64,000 nt of DNA from Stigmatella erecta (GCF_900111745.1 NZ_FOIJ01000001.1:248001-312000), one strand, 5' to 3'. Positions 53,821-63,515 are shown, counted from the first letter of the stretch. Made by a program: numbers and translations. Notes: a model not told the origin generated them from the sequence alone.

Positions 53821-54012
53821 ATGAACTGGGTAGAACTGGTGAAGCAGGAGCTGGCGCAGGCACAGCGTGAACTGAAGGCCGCCCAGGAGGGGCTGCGGGC
53901 AGGCACGGAGGCGGCGCGCACCCGCTATGCCCGGGCGCTCCACGAGGCGGAGCGGGCCCTGGGCCGCGCGTCGCTGGCGGGGCGGGACCCCCGCTGGGGC
54001 CAGACGATCTGA
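53821..54012 (+). CDS. Small helical protein
   Basis: A 63-residue, strongly helical and charged protein that alternates Glu, Lys, Arg and Ala (QELAQAQRELKAAQEG), which suggests a coiled coil. The ATG at 53821 has GGAG ten bases upstream. It ends one base before the convergent response regulator stop. It has no recognised family; its clean ribosome site and codon use support a true gene. Confidence 0.62.
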   Translation: MNWVELVKQELAQAQRELKAAQEGLRAGTEAARTRYARALHEAERALGRASLAGRDPRWGQTI

Positions 54013-54013
54013 G

Positions 54014-54427
54014 TCACTTCCGGGTGCAGTGCGCCCGGACCAGCTCCAGCAGGGCCGAGGGGGCGAAGGGCTTGCGCAAGCAGGCCTCCACGCCCACGGG
54101 CGCTGGGCTCTCGCTGGCCGTCATCGCCACCACCGGCAGGCGGCACCGGCTGGGGTGTTCCTTCAGCCGGGAGATGAACTCATCTCCCGACATCAATGGC
54201 ATCCACAAGTCCACCAGGACGAGGCACGGAAGTCCGAGGCAGGCCAGCACCTGGAGCGCCTCCTTGCCGTTGGCCGCCGCCGCCACGTGGAAGCCCGCCT
54301 CTTCCAGCAGGCCGGACAACGCGTCCCGGATACCGGGATCATCCTCGATGATGAGCAGTGGACCGCGCCGCGTCAGAGGACTCCCGCTCATGATCTGGCC
54401 TTCGAGGGACGCGCCCACAGTGCTCAT
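54014..54427 (-). CDS. Single-domain response regulator
   Basis: A 137-residue receiver with no output domain. The acidic pair is in LLIIEDDPGIRD, the phospho-Asp in LVLVDLWMP, threonine in VVAMTAS and lysine in CLRKPF, so the pocket is complete. About 15 extra residues precede the domain. It would act by phosphate passing or protein contact. It is a close paralogue of the regulator at 54590, arranged divergently with 162 bp between. Confidence 0.92.
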   Translation of the reverse strand: MSTVGASLEGQIMSGSPLTRRGPLLIIEDDPGIRDALSGLLEEAGFHVAAAANGKEALQVLACLGLPCLVLVDLWMPLMSGDEFISRLKEHPSRCRLPVVAMTASESPAPVGVEACLRKPFAPSALLELVRAHCTRK

Positions 54428-54589
54428 TGTTGAGTTCCTCGCGTTGGGAGGCCAGGGTCAGCATCGTGCGCTTCGCCGGCAAGTGCCACGGGGCAATGGC
54501 TCTGGCATGCTCTGAACAACATTCCAAGCGCACTCTGATTTGGAGGGGGGGAGGGACCGCGCGAATAAGCGTTCACGGGCGAGGGGTCC

Positions 54590-54958
54590 ATGCGCGGAAC
54601 AGTGTTGCTGTTGGAAGATGATGTGGATGTCCGGGATGCGGTGGCAGGCGTACTGGAGGACGCCGGGTTCTGTGTGACCACGGCGGCGAATGGACGCGAG
54701 GGCCTTCAGGCGCTCGCGCAGAACACCTCGCCGTGTCTCATCGTCCTGGATCTGTGGATGCCCATCCTCTCCGGGCGTGAGTTTCTCGCGGAGCTTCGCG
54801 CCGAGCCCGAGAAGTCCTCCCTGCCCGTCGTGCTGATGACCGCCAGCGACAGCGCGCCCCCGTCGGGCATCGTGGAGTGCCTGCGCAAACCTTTCGGGAT
54901 TTCCCTGTTGGTGAAGACGGTCGAGAAGCACTGCCTCAAGGCGGACCGGGCCGCCTGA
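54590..54958 (+). CDS. Single-domain response regulator
   Basis: A 122-residue receiver with a complete pocket: [24 protein letters not shown] and CLRKPF. By eye about half of its residues match the divergent regulator at 54014, including the rare sequence DLWMP-xx-SG. No kinase gene stands beside either. The 162-bp intergenic part has a G-rich stretch near 54540-54560 but no firm promoter. Confidence 0.92.
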   Translation: MRGTVLLLEDDVDVRDAVAGVLEDAGFCVTTAANGREGLQALAQNTSPCLIVLDLWMPILSGREFLAELRAEPEKSSLPVVLMTASDSAPPSGIVECLRKPFGISLLVKTVEKHCLKADRAA

Positions 54959-55047
54959 GGGGCCGTGGGCTTGCCGCCTGCCCGGGAGGCGGCCTCCGGA
55001 GGCGAAGACGTGGCGGGCACCCGGTCTCGGTTTATACCGTGCACCCC

Positions 55048-56016
55048 ATGGCTTTCCCCATCCACCGCCCCCGCCGCCTGCGCCGCTCCGCCGTCCTCCG
55101 GGACATGGTGCGTGAGACGTCACTGGCCCCCTCGGACTTCATCTATCCGCTCTTCGTCGTGGAGGGCCGGGACGTGCGGCGTCCCATCTCCTCCATGCCC
55201 GGCATCTTCAACCTCTCGGTGGAGCACGCCGTCGCCGAGGCGAAGCAGGCCAAGGCGCTGGGCGTTCCCTCCATCATCCTGTTCGGCATTCCGGAGCAGA
55301 AGGATGGGCGCGCCACGCAGGCCTACGCCCGGGACGGCATCGTCCAGCGCGCCATCCGCGCCGTGAAGGAGGCCGTTCCCGAGATGCAGGTCATCGCGGA
55401 TGTGTGCCTCTGCGAGTACACGGACCACGGCCACTGCGGCGTCATCGAAGGGGGCCACGTGGCCAACGACGCGACGCTGCCCTTGCTGGCGCAGATGGCC
55501 GTCACCTGCGCCCAGGCCGGCGCGGACATCATCGCCCCCTCGGACATGATGGACGGGCGCGTGCTCGCCCTGCGCAAGGCGATGGACGAGGTGGGCCAGG
55601 TGGACACGCCCATCCTGTCGTATGCGGTCAAATATGCCTCCGGCTTCTACGGCCCCTTCCGGGAGGCGGCCCAGAGCGCGCCCCAGTTCGGCGACCGCCG
55701 CGGCTACCAGATGGACCCGGGCAACGCGCGCGAGGCCCTGCACGAGCTGGCGCAGGATCTCGCCGAGGGCGCCGACATGGTCATGGTCAAGCCCGCGCTG
55801 TCCTACCTGGACATCATCCACCGGGTGAAGGAGCGCTGCGATGTGCCCGTGGCCGCCTACAACGTCTCCGGCGAGTACGCCATGCTCAAGGCCGCCGCCC
55901 AGAACGGGTGGGTGGATGGCGATCGGGTGATGATGGAGATTCTCACCTCCATCAAGCGCGCCGGGGCAGACCTCATCCTGACCTACCACGCCCTGGAGGC
56001 CGCCAAGCTCCTGTAG
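55048..56016 (+). CDS. hemB: Delta-aminolevulinic acid dehydratase
   Basis: This 322-residue enzyme joins two aminolevulinate molecules into porphobilinogen in heme synthesis. It carries the two active lysines, in [15 protein letters not shown] and [10 protein letters not shown], and the metal-binding cysteines in [14 protein letters not shown], the zinc-type pattern. RGYQMDPGN and YNVSGEYAM are also present. The ATG at 55048 begins the family-like [14 protein letters not shown]. Length is typical. No other heme gene is near. Confidence 0.97.
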   Translation: MAFPIHRPRRLRRSAVLRDMVRETSLAPSDFIYPLFVVEGRDVRRPISSMPGIFNLSVEHAVAEAKQAKALGVPSIILFGIPEQKDGRATQAYARDGIVQRAIRAVKEAVPEMQVIADVCLCEYTDHGHCGVIEGGHVANDATLPLLAQMAVTCAQAGADIIAPSDMMDGRVLALRKAMDEVGQVDTPILSYAVKYASGFYGPFREAAQSAPQFGDRRGYQMDPGNAREALHELAQDLAEGADMVMVKPALSYLDIIHRVKERCDVPVAAYNVSGEYAMLKAAAQNGWVDGDRVMMEILTSIKRAGADLILTYHALEAAKLL

Positions 56017-56095
56017 GCGACACCCGGGGGAGGCAGGCCTGTTCACCTGCTTGATCGCGCCCCGGACTGCGCGCAAAGTGATCGGCGGATAATCG

Positions 56096-56605
56096 ATGCC
56101 CACTCAGAAGAAGCGGCCGAAACGCAAGCAGGCAAAACCCCCGCCTGAACGCCCTCGCCGGGCCCGGCCCTCGCCCCAGGTGGGCGCGGGCCCCGTGCTC
56201 CGGGCGCCGGGGCCTCTGCAGTACAAGGTCGTCGAGCTGTCCACGGTGGACGAGGGCTCCCTGGAGCGCACCGTCAACCAGTGGGTGGGGCAGGGCTGGA
56301 ACCTCGATGGCGTGCAGTTCGCCATGCGCGAGTCCTCCAAGCGGCCCGCCATGGCCTTCGTCTTCCTCACCCGGGAGGGCGATGCCGCCGCGCACGACGC
56401 GGAGGAGGCCCGCGATCGGCTGATGCGGCTGTCCGAGACGGGCTCGCTCACGGCGGAGCTGGCCGCGGACCATGCCCGGGTGCACGCCAAGCGCACGCAG
56501 GGCCGGGGGCTGCCCATCAGCGCGCACGAGCGGCTGGCCCAGCTCGCGGGGCTGGATGAGGCGGAGCCGCCCGAGCGCGGCCTCATCCTGGAGCCCGAGG
56601 AGTGA
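56096..56605 (+). CDS. DUF4177-like small protein
   Basis: A 169-residue protein. The first 35 residues are basic and proline-rich. Residues about 42-90 (YKVVELSTVDEGSLERTVNQ, then WVGQGWNLDGVQF) resemble DUF4177, a small alpha/beta domain of unknown role. The rest is helical and acidic at the end. Its stop overlaps the GTG of the RDD gene by 4 bp. Confidence 0.68.
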   Translation: MPTQKKRPKRKQAKPPPERPRRARPSPQVGAGPVLRAPGPLQYKVVELSTVDEGSLERTVNQWVGQGWNLDGVQFAMRESSKRPAMAFVFLTREGDAAAHDAEEARDRLMRLSETGSLTAELAADHARVHAKRTQGRGLPISAHERLAQLAGLDEAEPPERGLILEPEE

Positions 56606-57246
56606 GTTCCCCCCCTCCACGGACCCTCATGGCGGCCCAGCGCGGCACGCGCGTGCTGCGCATCGTCCAGGAGGACGAGCCCGTCATGGGCTCGCCCTAT
56701 CCCAAGGCCTCGCTGTGGCTGCGCGTGGGCGCGCGCCTGGTGGATGTGGCCGTGGCGTGGGGGCTGGCGGCCGTGTGCGGCGCGGCGGGCTCCGTGGTGG
56801 CGCTGCTCTTCCTGCTCCTGGCCGATGGAATGATTCAGGGCCAGAGCGTGGGCAAGCGCATCTTCGGGGTGAAGGTGATGCACCTGCCCACCCGGTCCGC
56901 GGCGCGCCACCGGGACAGCACCCTGCGCAATGCGCCGCTGGCGCTCATCGTGCTGCTGGGAATGATGCCGCAGCCGCTGGGGCAGGTGGCCGCGGGGGCG
57001 GGTCTGGTGGTCATCGGAGGCCTGGAGGCCTGGCGGGTGTTGAGGGATCCGCTCGGCTGGCGGCTGGGCGACATGTGGGCCCAGACGCAGGTGGTGGACG
57101 GGAAAGTGGTGGCGGGGGCGACGGTGGCTCCCCGCACGCCGGTGGCGCACGAGCGCGCCCCGGGACGATTGCTCTCCGCGGCGAAGGTGCGCCGCGGCCG
57201 TGTGCTGAAGAAAGTAAGAAAGGGAAAGCCGTGCGCATCGCGCTGA
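56602..57246 (+). CDS. RDD-family membrane protein
   Basis: A 214-residue protein with an RDD domain: RVGARLVDVAVAWG, two or three hydrophobic helices, GQSVGKRIFGVKVM and the usual RNAPL stretch, then a short third helix. The family is thought to be transporter- or sensor-like. It overlaps the DUF4177-like gene by 4 bp and the tandem ligase gene by 16 bp, so the three are coupled. A basic C-terminus (KVRRGRVLKKVRK) follows. Confidence 0.8.
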   Translation: MSSPPPRTLMAAQRGTRVLRIVQEDEPVMGSPYPKASLWLRVGARLVDVAVAWGLAAVCGAAGSVVALLFLLLADGMIQGQSVGKRIFGVKVMHLPTRSAARHRDSTLRNAPLALIVLLGMMPQPLGQVAAGAGLVVIGGLEAWRVLRDPLGWRLGDMWAQTQVVDGKVVAGATVAPRTPVAHERAPGRLLSAAKVRRGRVLKKVRKGKPCASR

Positions 57247-59411
57247 CGCACAACCTCAGGCTGTCCGATCTGGAAGAAGAGGCGGAGTTCGACACCCAGG
57301 AGACGGTCAACGCCCTGGCGGGCGCCATCGAGCGGCTCGGCCACCGGCTGGAGCGCTTCGAGGTCAGCGGTCCCGCCTCGCGCACCGTGGCCCGGCTGGA
57401 GGCCTACAGCCCGGACCTCATCTTCAACACCGCCGAGGGGCGCCGCGGCCGTTTCCGCGAGGCCTTCTATCCGGCGCTCTTCGACGAGCTGGGCTTCCCG
57501 TATACCGGCAGCGACGCGTACGCGCTGGCCATCACCCTGGACAAGCAGCTCACCAAGCTCATCCTCGCCAAGCACGGCATCCGCACGCCGGGTTGGCAGT
57601 ACGTGGAGAAGATCAGCGAGCTGACGGCGGAGAACCTGCGCTTCCCCGTCATCGTCAAGCCCAACTTCGAGGGCTCCTCCAAGGGCATCACCCAGGACTC
57701 CATCGCGGAGACGCTGGACGAGGTGCACGAGAAGGTGACGCAGGCGCTCGCCAAGTACCCGGCCGGCGTGCTGGTCGAGGAGTACATCAGTGGCAGGGAC
57801 CTGACGGTGCCCTTCCTGGCCGCGGTGGACAACGACTACGACGGGGTCCTCTCGCCGGTGGAGTACGTCATGGATCCGGCCACCACCGAGGGCCGCAAGT
57901 ACCAGATCTACGACTACGAGCTGAAGACGAAGCACAACACCGCCGTGCGCGTGCGCGCCCCCGCCAGCATCACCGCGAAGACCGCGGAGGACGTGCGCAA
58001 GATGGCGCAGACCATCTTCCAGGTGCTCGACTGCCGGGACCTGGGCCGCATCGACTTCCGGCTCAGCGACGCCGGGGTGCCGTACTTCCTGGAGATCAAC
58101 GCGCTGCCCAGCCTGGAGCCGGGCGCCGGCATCTACGCCGCCGCGGAGCTGGACGGGCTGCACCTGGATGGGGTCATCAACTCCATCATCCAGAGCGCCG
58201 CCAAGCGCTACAAGATCAAGGACTCGGCCCGGCGCCAGGGCAAGCCCGCGCGCAAGACGGGCCCGCTGCGCGTGGGGTTCACCTACAACGTCAAGCGCGT
58301 GAAGCCCACGGTGGATGCCTCGGAGGACAGCGAGGCCGAGTACGACTCGCCGGCCACGCTCCAGGCCATCCGCGAGGCCATCGCCTCGTGGGGCCACGAG
58401 GTGGTGGACCTGGAGGCCAGCCCGGAGCTGCCCAGCGTGCTGGCCAGCACGCCCCTGGACGTGGTGTTCAACATCGCCGAGGGCTTCAAGGGCCGCAACC
58501 GCGAGAGCCAGGTGCCCGCGATGCTGGAGCTGCTGGACATCCCCTACACGGGGAGCGATCCGGCCACGCTCTCCATCGCGCTCGACAAGGCGCTGGCGAA
58601 GAAGATCGTCCGCCAGGCGGGCATCCACACACCGAACTTCCAGCTGATGATCACCGGCAAGGAGCGGCTCAACAAGGACTTCACCTCCTTCCCGCTCATC
58701 GTGAAGCCGGTGGCGGAGGGCTCCTCCAAGGGCGTGGTGAGCAAGAGCGTCTGCCACAGCGAGGCGGAGCTGCGCGAGGTGGTCAAGGAGATCGCCAGCA
58801 AGTACCAGCAGCCGGCGCTCATCGAGGAGTACATCCGGGGCCGCGAGTTCACCGTGGGCCTGCTGGGCGAGCGCCGGCCGCGCGTGCTGCCCCCCATGGA
58901 GATCGTCTTCCTCGACAAGGAGGAGAAGAACCCCGTCTACAGCTTCCAGCACAAGCTGGATTGGACCGATCGCATCCGCTACGACGCGCCCGCGAAGATC
59001 GAGCCCGCGCTCCTGGAGCGGCTGCGCACCGCGGCGCGCGGCTCGTTCATGGCGCTCGGGTGCCGGGACGTGGCGCGCATCGACTTCCGCATGGATGACA
59101 AGGGGCGCATCTACTTCATCGAGTGCAACCCGCTGCCGGGCCTGACGCCGGGCTGGAGCGACCTGGTGCTCATCGCCCAGGGCGCCGGCATGGACTACCG
59201 CGGGCTCATCGGGGAGATCATGGCCCCAGCCATCCGCCGCTACAAGGAGCGCGAGGCCCGCCGCGCCGCGGACGAGCAGCCCCCCGCCAAGGCCATCCTG
59301 GAGAAGAGCGCCCAGGAGAAATCCCCCCTGGAGGAGAAATCCGGCAACGGCCACCACGGCACGCCGGCCCCCGTGAGCGGCGAGCCCCGGACGGAGCCCA
59401 AGCCCTCCTAG
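57231..59411 (+). CDS. Tandem D-Ala-D-Ala-ligase-like ATP-grasp protein
   Basis: A 726-residue protein of two complete ATP-grasp modules. The first (about 1-330) has LIFNTAEGRRGRFREAFYPA, SDAYALAITLDKQ, FPVIVKPNFEGSSKGI and FLEINALPSLEPGAG. The second (about 345-675) repeats the same order: VVFNIAEGFKGRNRESQVPA, PLIVKPVAEGSSKGV and FIECNPLPGLTPGWS. Each half therefore has its own ATP and metal sites, where normal Ddl has one module per chain. The C-terminal 50 residues are a charged linker. GTG 57231 is inside the RDD gene's end. The true product is unknown. Confidence 0.88.
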   Translation: MRIALTHNLRLSDLEEEAEFDTQETVNALAGAIERLGHRLERFEVSGPASRTVARLEAYSPDLIFNTAEGRRGRFREAFYPALFDELGFPYTGSDAYALAITLDKQLTKLILAKHGIRTPGWQYVEKISELTAENLRFPVIVKPNFEGSSKGITQDSIAETLDEVHEKVTQALAKYPAGVLVEEYISGRDLTVPFLAAVDNDYDGVLSPVEYVMDPATTEGRKYQIYDYELKTKHNTAVRVRAPASITAKTAEDVRKMAQTIFQVLDCRDLGRIDFRLSDAGVPYFLEINALPSLEPGAGIYAAAELDGLHLDGVINSIIQSAAKRYKIKDSARRQGKPARKTGPLRVGFTYNVKRVKPTVDASEDSEAEYDSPATLQAIREAIASWGHEVVDLEASPELPSVLASTPLDVVFNIAEGFKGRNRESQVPAMLELLDIPYTGSDPATLSIALDKALAKKIVRQAGIHTPNFQLMITGKERLNKDFTSFPLIVKPVAEGSSKGVVSKSVCHSEAELREVVKEIASKYQQPALIEEYIRGREFTVGLLGERRPRVLPPMEIVFLDKEEKNPVYSFQHKLDWTDRIRYDAPAKIEPALLERLRTAARGSFMALGCRDVARIDFRMDDKGRIYFIECNPLPGLTPGWSDLVLIAQGAGMDYRGLIGEIMAPAIRRYKEREARRAADEQPPAKAILEKSAQEKSPLEEKSGNGHHGTPAPVSGEPRTEPKPS

Positions 59412-59424
59412 TCCGGGAGGGGCG

Positions 59425-60522
59425 TCAGGGAATATCGCGGCCCTCGCCGAAGCCGAGCACCCAGAAGGCCGGCTTCGGCTCCGCCTGCGCCTCCAGGGCC
59501 GCGCGCAGCCGGGTGACGGGCTCCTCCTGCCCGTCATCGGCCAGCCGGAAGGTGCCGAAGTGCATGGGCACGCTCACCTGGGCCTCCAGGTCCTGGTGGG
59601 CCTGCACCGCCTGCTCGGGCGAGACGTGCACCACCTCCATGAAGGCCTCGGGCCGGAAGGCACCAATGGGCAGCACGGCGAGCCGGGGCGGGCCGAAGCG
59701 CTCGCGCACCTGGCGGAAGTGCTTGCCGTAGCCGGTGTCCCCCGCGAAGTACGTCACCCCCGAGGGGCCCTGGAGCACGTAGCTCGTCCACAGCGTGCCG
59801 TCCCGGTCGCTCAGCCCCCGGTTGGAGAAGTGGTGGGCCGGGGTGCTCACCAGCTTCACCTCCGGGCTGAGCCGCACCTCCTGCCACCAGTCCAGCTCCA
59901 CCGTGTTGTGCAGCCCCTTGGACTGGAGGAACGCCCGGTTGCCGAGCCCCGCGAAGAAGCGCACGTTCGGGAACTGCTCCGCGAGGCGCTTCAGCGTCGG
60001 CACGTCCATGTGATCGTAATGGTTGTGGCTGAGGATGACCGCGTCGATGGGGGGCAGGTCCTCGAAGCGCACGCCCGGCGGGCGCACGCGGTGGGGGCCC
60101 GCGAAGGACACCGGGCTGCAGCGCTCCGACCAGATGGGATCCGTCAGCACGTTCAGCCCATCGAGCTGGAGCAGCGTGGTGGCGTGGTTGATGAATGTCA
60201 CCCGCAGTGCCCCCCGGGGGACACGCCGGGGCGGAGGCGGGCCCGGAGGGGCTTCCGTCCAGTCCTGCCAGGGGCCTTGCTGCTTGTTGAGCTGCCAGTC
60301 CCAGAAGCCCATCTGGGCCTTGCGCGGATCCTGGTTGTGGAACCGCTCCCCATCGAAGTGGTCCGACTTGGGCCCCTGGTACACGGGGGCGGAGAAGGCG
60401 TGGCAGCCCACCCCCATCGCCGTGGCCACGAGCAGGCCAGACAGTCCAAGCACGGTGAGCCAGGTGCGGCGCCGCCGGGTCATCGCCATGGGAAGGCTCC
60501 GGAAAAAACGGGAAGTCACCAT
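59425..60522 (-). CDS. Metallo-beta-lactamase-fold hydrolase, lipoprotein-like
   Basis: A 365-residue protein with an N-terminal signal and a GVGC lipobox near residue 40. It has the metal-binding HNHYDHMD motif, then PAHHFSNRG, GDTGYG and PMHFGTF. The arrangement fits the NAPE-PLD/UlaG branch, which hydrolyses phosphodiesters or related lipids. The ATG at 60522 or the one at 60489 (MAMTRRRR) may be the start. It is convergent with the tandem ligase gene and 145 bp from the divergent kinase gene. Confidence 0.85.
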   Translation of the reverse strand: MVTSRFFRSLPMAMTRRRRTWLTVLGLSGLLVATAMGVGCHAFSAPVYQGPKSDHFDGERFHNQDPRKAQMGFWDWQLNKQQGPWQDWTEAPPGPPPPRRVPRGALRVTFINHATTLLQLDGLNVLTDPIWSERCSPVSFAGPHRVRPPGVRFEDLPPIDAVILSHNHYDHMDVPTLKRLAEQFPNVRFFAGLGNRAFLQSKGLHNTVELDWWQEVRLSPEVKLVSTPAHHFSNRGLSDRDGTLWTSYVLQGPSGVTYFAGDTGYGKHFRQVRERFGPPRLAVLPIGAFRPEAFMEVVHVSPEQAVQAHQDLEAQVSVPMHFGTFRLADDGQEEPVTRLRAALEAQAEPKPAFWVLGFGEGRDIP

Positions 60523-60667
60523 GTTTTAGCCCAGGAAAAGGGCGCCGGGGGCCCTCCAAATGAGAAACCTGGGAAGGACCGCAGGTCCCGGACGAGCCGC
60601 CCTCTACGTCAGCGACGGAAGTTGTGGTGAGATGAGGGGGAGCAACCAAGCACGCGGGTGACGGTCC

Positions 60668-62623
60668 ATGTCGGGACGCCAGGTGGGTGGCAGGTACATC
60701 CTGGAGAAGAAGATCGCCGGCGGTGGCATGGGCGCCATCTGGCTGGCGCATGATCCCCAGCTGGATCGCAAGGTCGCGCTCAAGCTGACGACCTCGCTGC
60801 GCATCTCCTCGGACTCGGCCCGGCGCCAGTTCGAGCAGGAGGCGCGCGCCATCGCCCAGTTCCGCCACCCGAACGTGGTGCAGATCTACGACTTCGGTCT
60901 GGACAAGGGCGAGGACCCGTACATCGTCATGGAGCTGCTCGACGGGGAGGACCTCGAGGCCCGGCTGCGGCGGCAGCCACAGCTTCCCCCGGGCGCCGTG
61001 GCCGCCATGTTGCTCCAGGTGGGCAAGGCGTTAACCGCCGCGCACACGGCGGGAATCGTCCATCGCGATCTCAAGCCCGCGAACATCTTCCTGGCCCGTG
61101 TCGACGGCGAGGAGGTGGTGAAGATCCTCGACTTCGGCCTGGCACGGCTGGTCAAGCGCTCCGAGGAGGTCTCCTTCGACACGCCCGCCGACGGGATGAT
61201 CGGCACGCTGCGCTACATGAGCCCCGAGCAGATCCGGGGCGACCGCGCGCTCGATCACCGCAGTGATTTGTGGTCCATCGCGGTGGTGATCTTCCGGGCG
61301 CTCACCGGGCAGTTTCCCTTCACGCTCGAGCTCGTCGGCCCGCTGCTGTCGGGCACGTTCCACCCGCCCGAGACGGCGCCCTCCACGATGAACCTGGGCC
61401 TGAGCGCGGAGCTGGACGGGTTCTTCAAGCGCGCGCTGCACCCGGATCCCGCCCTGCGCTTCGGCTCCTCGCACGAGATGGTGTCCTCCTTCGCCACCAT
61501 CGTGAAGACGGCGGAGCGGCCCCAGGCGTGCAAGATCCTCGTGGTGGATGACGAGGCGGACGTGGAGATGCTGCTCAAGCAGGCGTTCCGCCGGCAGATC
61601 CGCGACAACGTCTACCAGTTCCTCTTCGCCTCGGACGGCGAGAACGCGCTGGAGAAGCTGCGCCAGACCCCCGACATCGAAGTGGTCGTCACGGACATCA
61701 ACATGCCGCGCATGGACGGGCTGGCCCTGCTCAGCCGCGTCAGCGAGGCCTATCCGCTCGCCAAGGTCATCATCGTCTCGGCCTACAGCGACATGACCAA
61801 CATCCGCACGGCGATGAACCGGGGCGCGTATGACTTCCTGGTCAAGCCGCTGGACTTCCAGGACTTGGAGACGACGCTCAACAAGACGCTCCGGCACGTG
61901 CGGGAGCTGCGGCAGATGGCGCGCTCCATCAAGGAGAACGAGCTATTGGCGCTGTTCGTCCAGAGCACGGTCCTGTCGCTGCTGCGCACGCTCACGCAAG
62001 GGCGCGAGGCGCTGGCCGGCGAGCGCGTGGACTCCACCGTGGTGTTCATCGGCCTGAAGGGGCTCACCGCGGCCACGCGCCACGAGGCGCCCGTGGGCAT
62101 CGTCCAGAAGCTCAACGACAGCCTCCACATCATCGTCCCCGAGCTGACGTCGCGGCAGGGCGTGGTGGACCGGTTCATGGGCGACACGGTCATGGCCGTG
62201 TTCCGGGGCCACGAGCACCTCTACCGGGCCCTGACGGCCTGCATCTCCATCCGCCAGGAGCTCCAGACGCGCGCCTTCCGTTCGGGAGATTCCTCCCCGT
62301 ACGCCCATGGGGTCAGCATCGGGCTGGACTCGGGAAAGGTGGTCGCCGGTGGGCTGGGGAGCCATGATCTCGGACGGCTGGACTACGCCGTGCTGGGGGA
62401 TGTGGTGACCACCTCCTCGGCCCTGTCGTCGCTAGCGGGGCGGGATCAGATCCTCGTGACCGAGCGGCTGATCGAGCGGTTGGCGGAGCGCTTCCGGTGC
62501 CAGCACCTGGGCGCGCGGATGCTACCGGCGGGCGGTGAGCCCGTGAATCTCTACGAGGTCCTGGGGCCGTACAATATGCCGGCGCTGCCCGACGACTCCG
62601 CGACCAATCCGAACACGCAGTGA
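60668..62623 (+). CDS. Ser/Thr kinase-receiver-cyclase-like fusion
   Basis: A 651-residue cytoplasmic protein of three modules. Residues 8-275 are a complete protein kinase: glycine loop GGGMG, K39, H132-R133-D134 in VHRDLKPANIF and D155 in LDFGLARL. Residues about 290-410 are a receiver with D343 in VVVTDINMP. A helical link (about 410-450) follows. Residues 455-640 have the class III cyclase fold, but the first metal aspartate is G462 (VVFIGLKG), and the catalytic Asn and Arg are T581 and A585 (GDVVTTSSAL). D506 is kept. The cyclase should therefore be inactive and perhaps regulatory. Confidence 0.9.
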   Translation: MSGRQVGGRYILEKKIAGGGMGAIWLAHDPQLDRKVALKLTTSLRISSDSARRQFEQEARAIAQFRHPNVVQIYDFGLDKGEDPYIVMELLDGEDLEARLRRQPQLPPGAVAAMLLQVGKALTAAHTAGIVHRDLKPANIFLARVDGEEVVKILDFGLARLVKRSEEVSFDTPADGMIGTLRYMSPEQIRGDRALDHRSDLWSIAVVIFRALTGQFPFTLELVGPLLSGTFHPPETAPSTMNLGLSAELDGFFKRALHPDPALRFGSSHEMVSSFATIVKTAERPQACKILVVDDEADVEMLLKQAFRRQIRDNVYQFLFASDGENALEKLRQTPDIEVVVTDINMPRMDGLALLSRVSEAYPLAKVIIVSAYSDMTNIRTAMNRGAYDFLVKPLDFQDLETTLNKTLRHVRELRQMARSIKENELLALFVQSTVLSLLRTLTQGREALAGERVDSTVVFIGLKGLTAATRHEAPVGIVQKLNDSLHIIVPELTSRQGVVDRFMGDTVMAVFRGHEHLYRALTACISIRQELQTRAFRSGDSSPYAHGVSIGLDSGKVVAGGLGSHDLGRLDYAVLGDVVTTSSALSSLAGRDQILVTERLIERLAERFRCQHLGARMLPAGGEPVNLYEVLGPYNMPALPDDSATNPNTQ

Positions 62624-62708
62624 AGCGCTTCGGGGGGCTCTCCCCGGGGGGGCAGTGACACCCAGCAGATGTCCGCGCATGCCGCGCGGCCCATGGAGGT
62701 CCCCTCTC

Positions 62709-63515
62709 ATGCAGATGACGCTGACCGAGTCCTCGCTGTTCGATGCTTATCCCTGCACCGAGAGGTACGAGCTGTCCTCGGGCGCCGTCTGCGCGGTGCC
62801 CTACGTCTGCCGCTCCGCGGACATGGTGGTGCTCTACGGCCCGGCGGACCTCGAGGCCGTCCGGGGCCTGCTCGCGGGGCAGCGCTACCAGCCGGTGTCC
62901 GTGGGCGGCGGCCAGTGCGCCATGTCGCTCTGGGTGGCGGACTACCACGACACCACGTGTGGGCCTTACAAGGAGTTCATCGTCGCCTTCATGGTGTCGC
63001 TGAAGCCGGTGGAGGTGGTGGTCCACTCGCCGATGGAGCTGCTCCAGCCGCTGGGCCATCCCGAGGTCACCACCTTCTGTTACAAGCTGGTGCTGGATCA
63101 GCAGGTGCCCATCGACTTTGGCCGGGAGGTTCACGGCCACGCCAAGCACCCCGCGCCCCAGCCCGTGAACATCGCCTTCGCCGCCCCCTGGTGCCAGTTC
63201 GACATCGCCTGTGATGGCAAGCCGCTCGTGCAGGGCCGCGTCCGCTACCCGTCGGAGCCGGCCGGTTTCCAGCGGCTCTCCGTGGGCTTCGTCACCCCCA
63301 AGGAAGTGTTCCAGACGCGCAATATCATGCACTTCGAGATGGAGTCGCGCCTGCGGCTGTTCGGCGAGGGGGATTCGCTCTCGTTTTCCGGCGAGAGCGC
63401 GCTGGGCCGCGCGCTCGTGCCGCTGAACTTCACGCCGCAGGTGGTGCAGTACCTGCCCCAGGTCCGATTCGTGATGCCCAAGCCCCTCAACTGGCACGGG
63501 CCGGAGGGCCGATGA
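62709..63515 (+). CDS. Acetoacetate-decarboxylase-like protein 1
   Basis: A 268-residue beta-rich protein of the acetoacetate decarboxylase superfamily. It has PYKEFIVAFMVSLK and then REVHGHAKHP, where family members carry a catalytic lysine in a GFPK-like stretch. The lysine is kept, but the surroundings differ, so the reaction may not be decarboxylation. The ATG at 62709 has GGAGG nine bases upstream. Its stop overlaps the next gene's start (ATGA), a second family member, which suggests a paired function. Confidence 0.7.
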   Translation: MQMTLTESSLFDAYPCTERYELSSGAVCAVPYVCRSADMVVLYGPADLEAVRGLLAGQRYQPVSVGGGQCAMSLWVADYHDTTCGPYKEFIVAFMVSLKPVEVVVHSPMELLQPLGHPEVTTFCYKLVLDQQVPIDFGREVHGHAKHPAPQPVNIAFAAPWCQFDIACDGKPLVQGRVRYPSEPAGFQRLSVGFVTPKEVFQTRNIMHFEMESRLRLFGEGDSLSFSGESALGRALVPLNFTPQVVQYLPQVRFVMPKPLNWHGPEGR

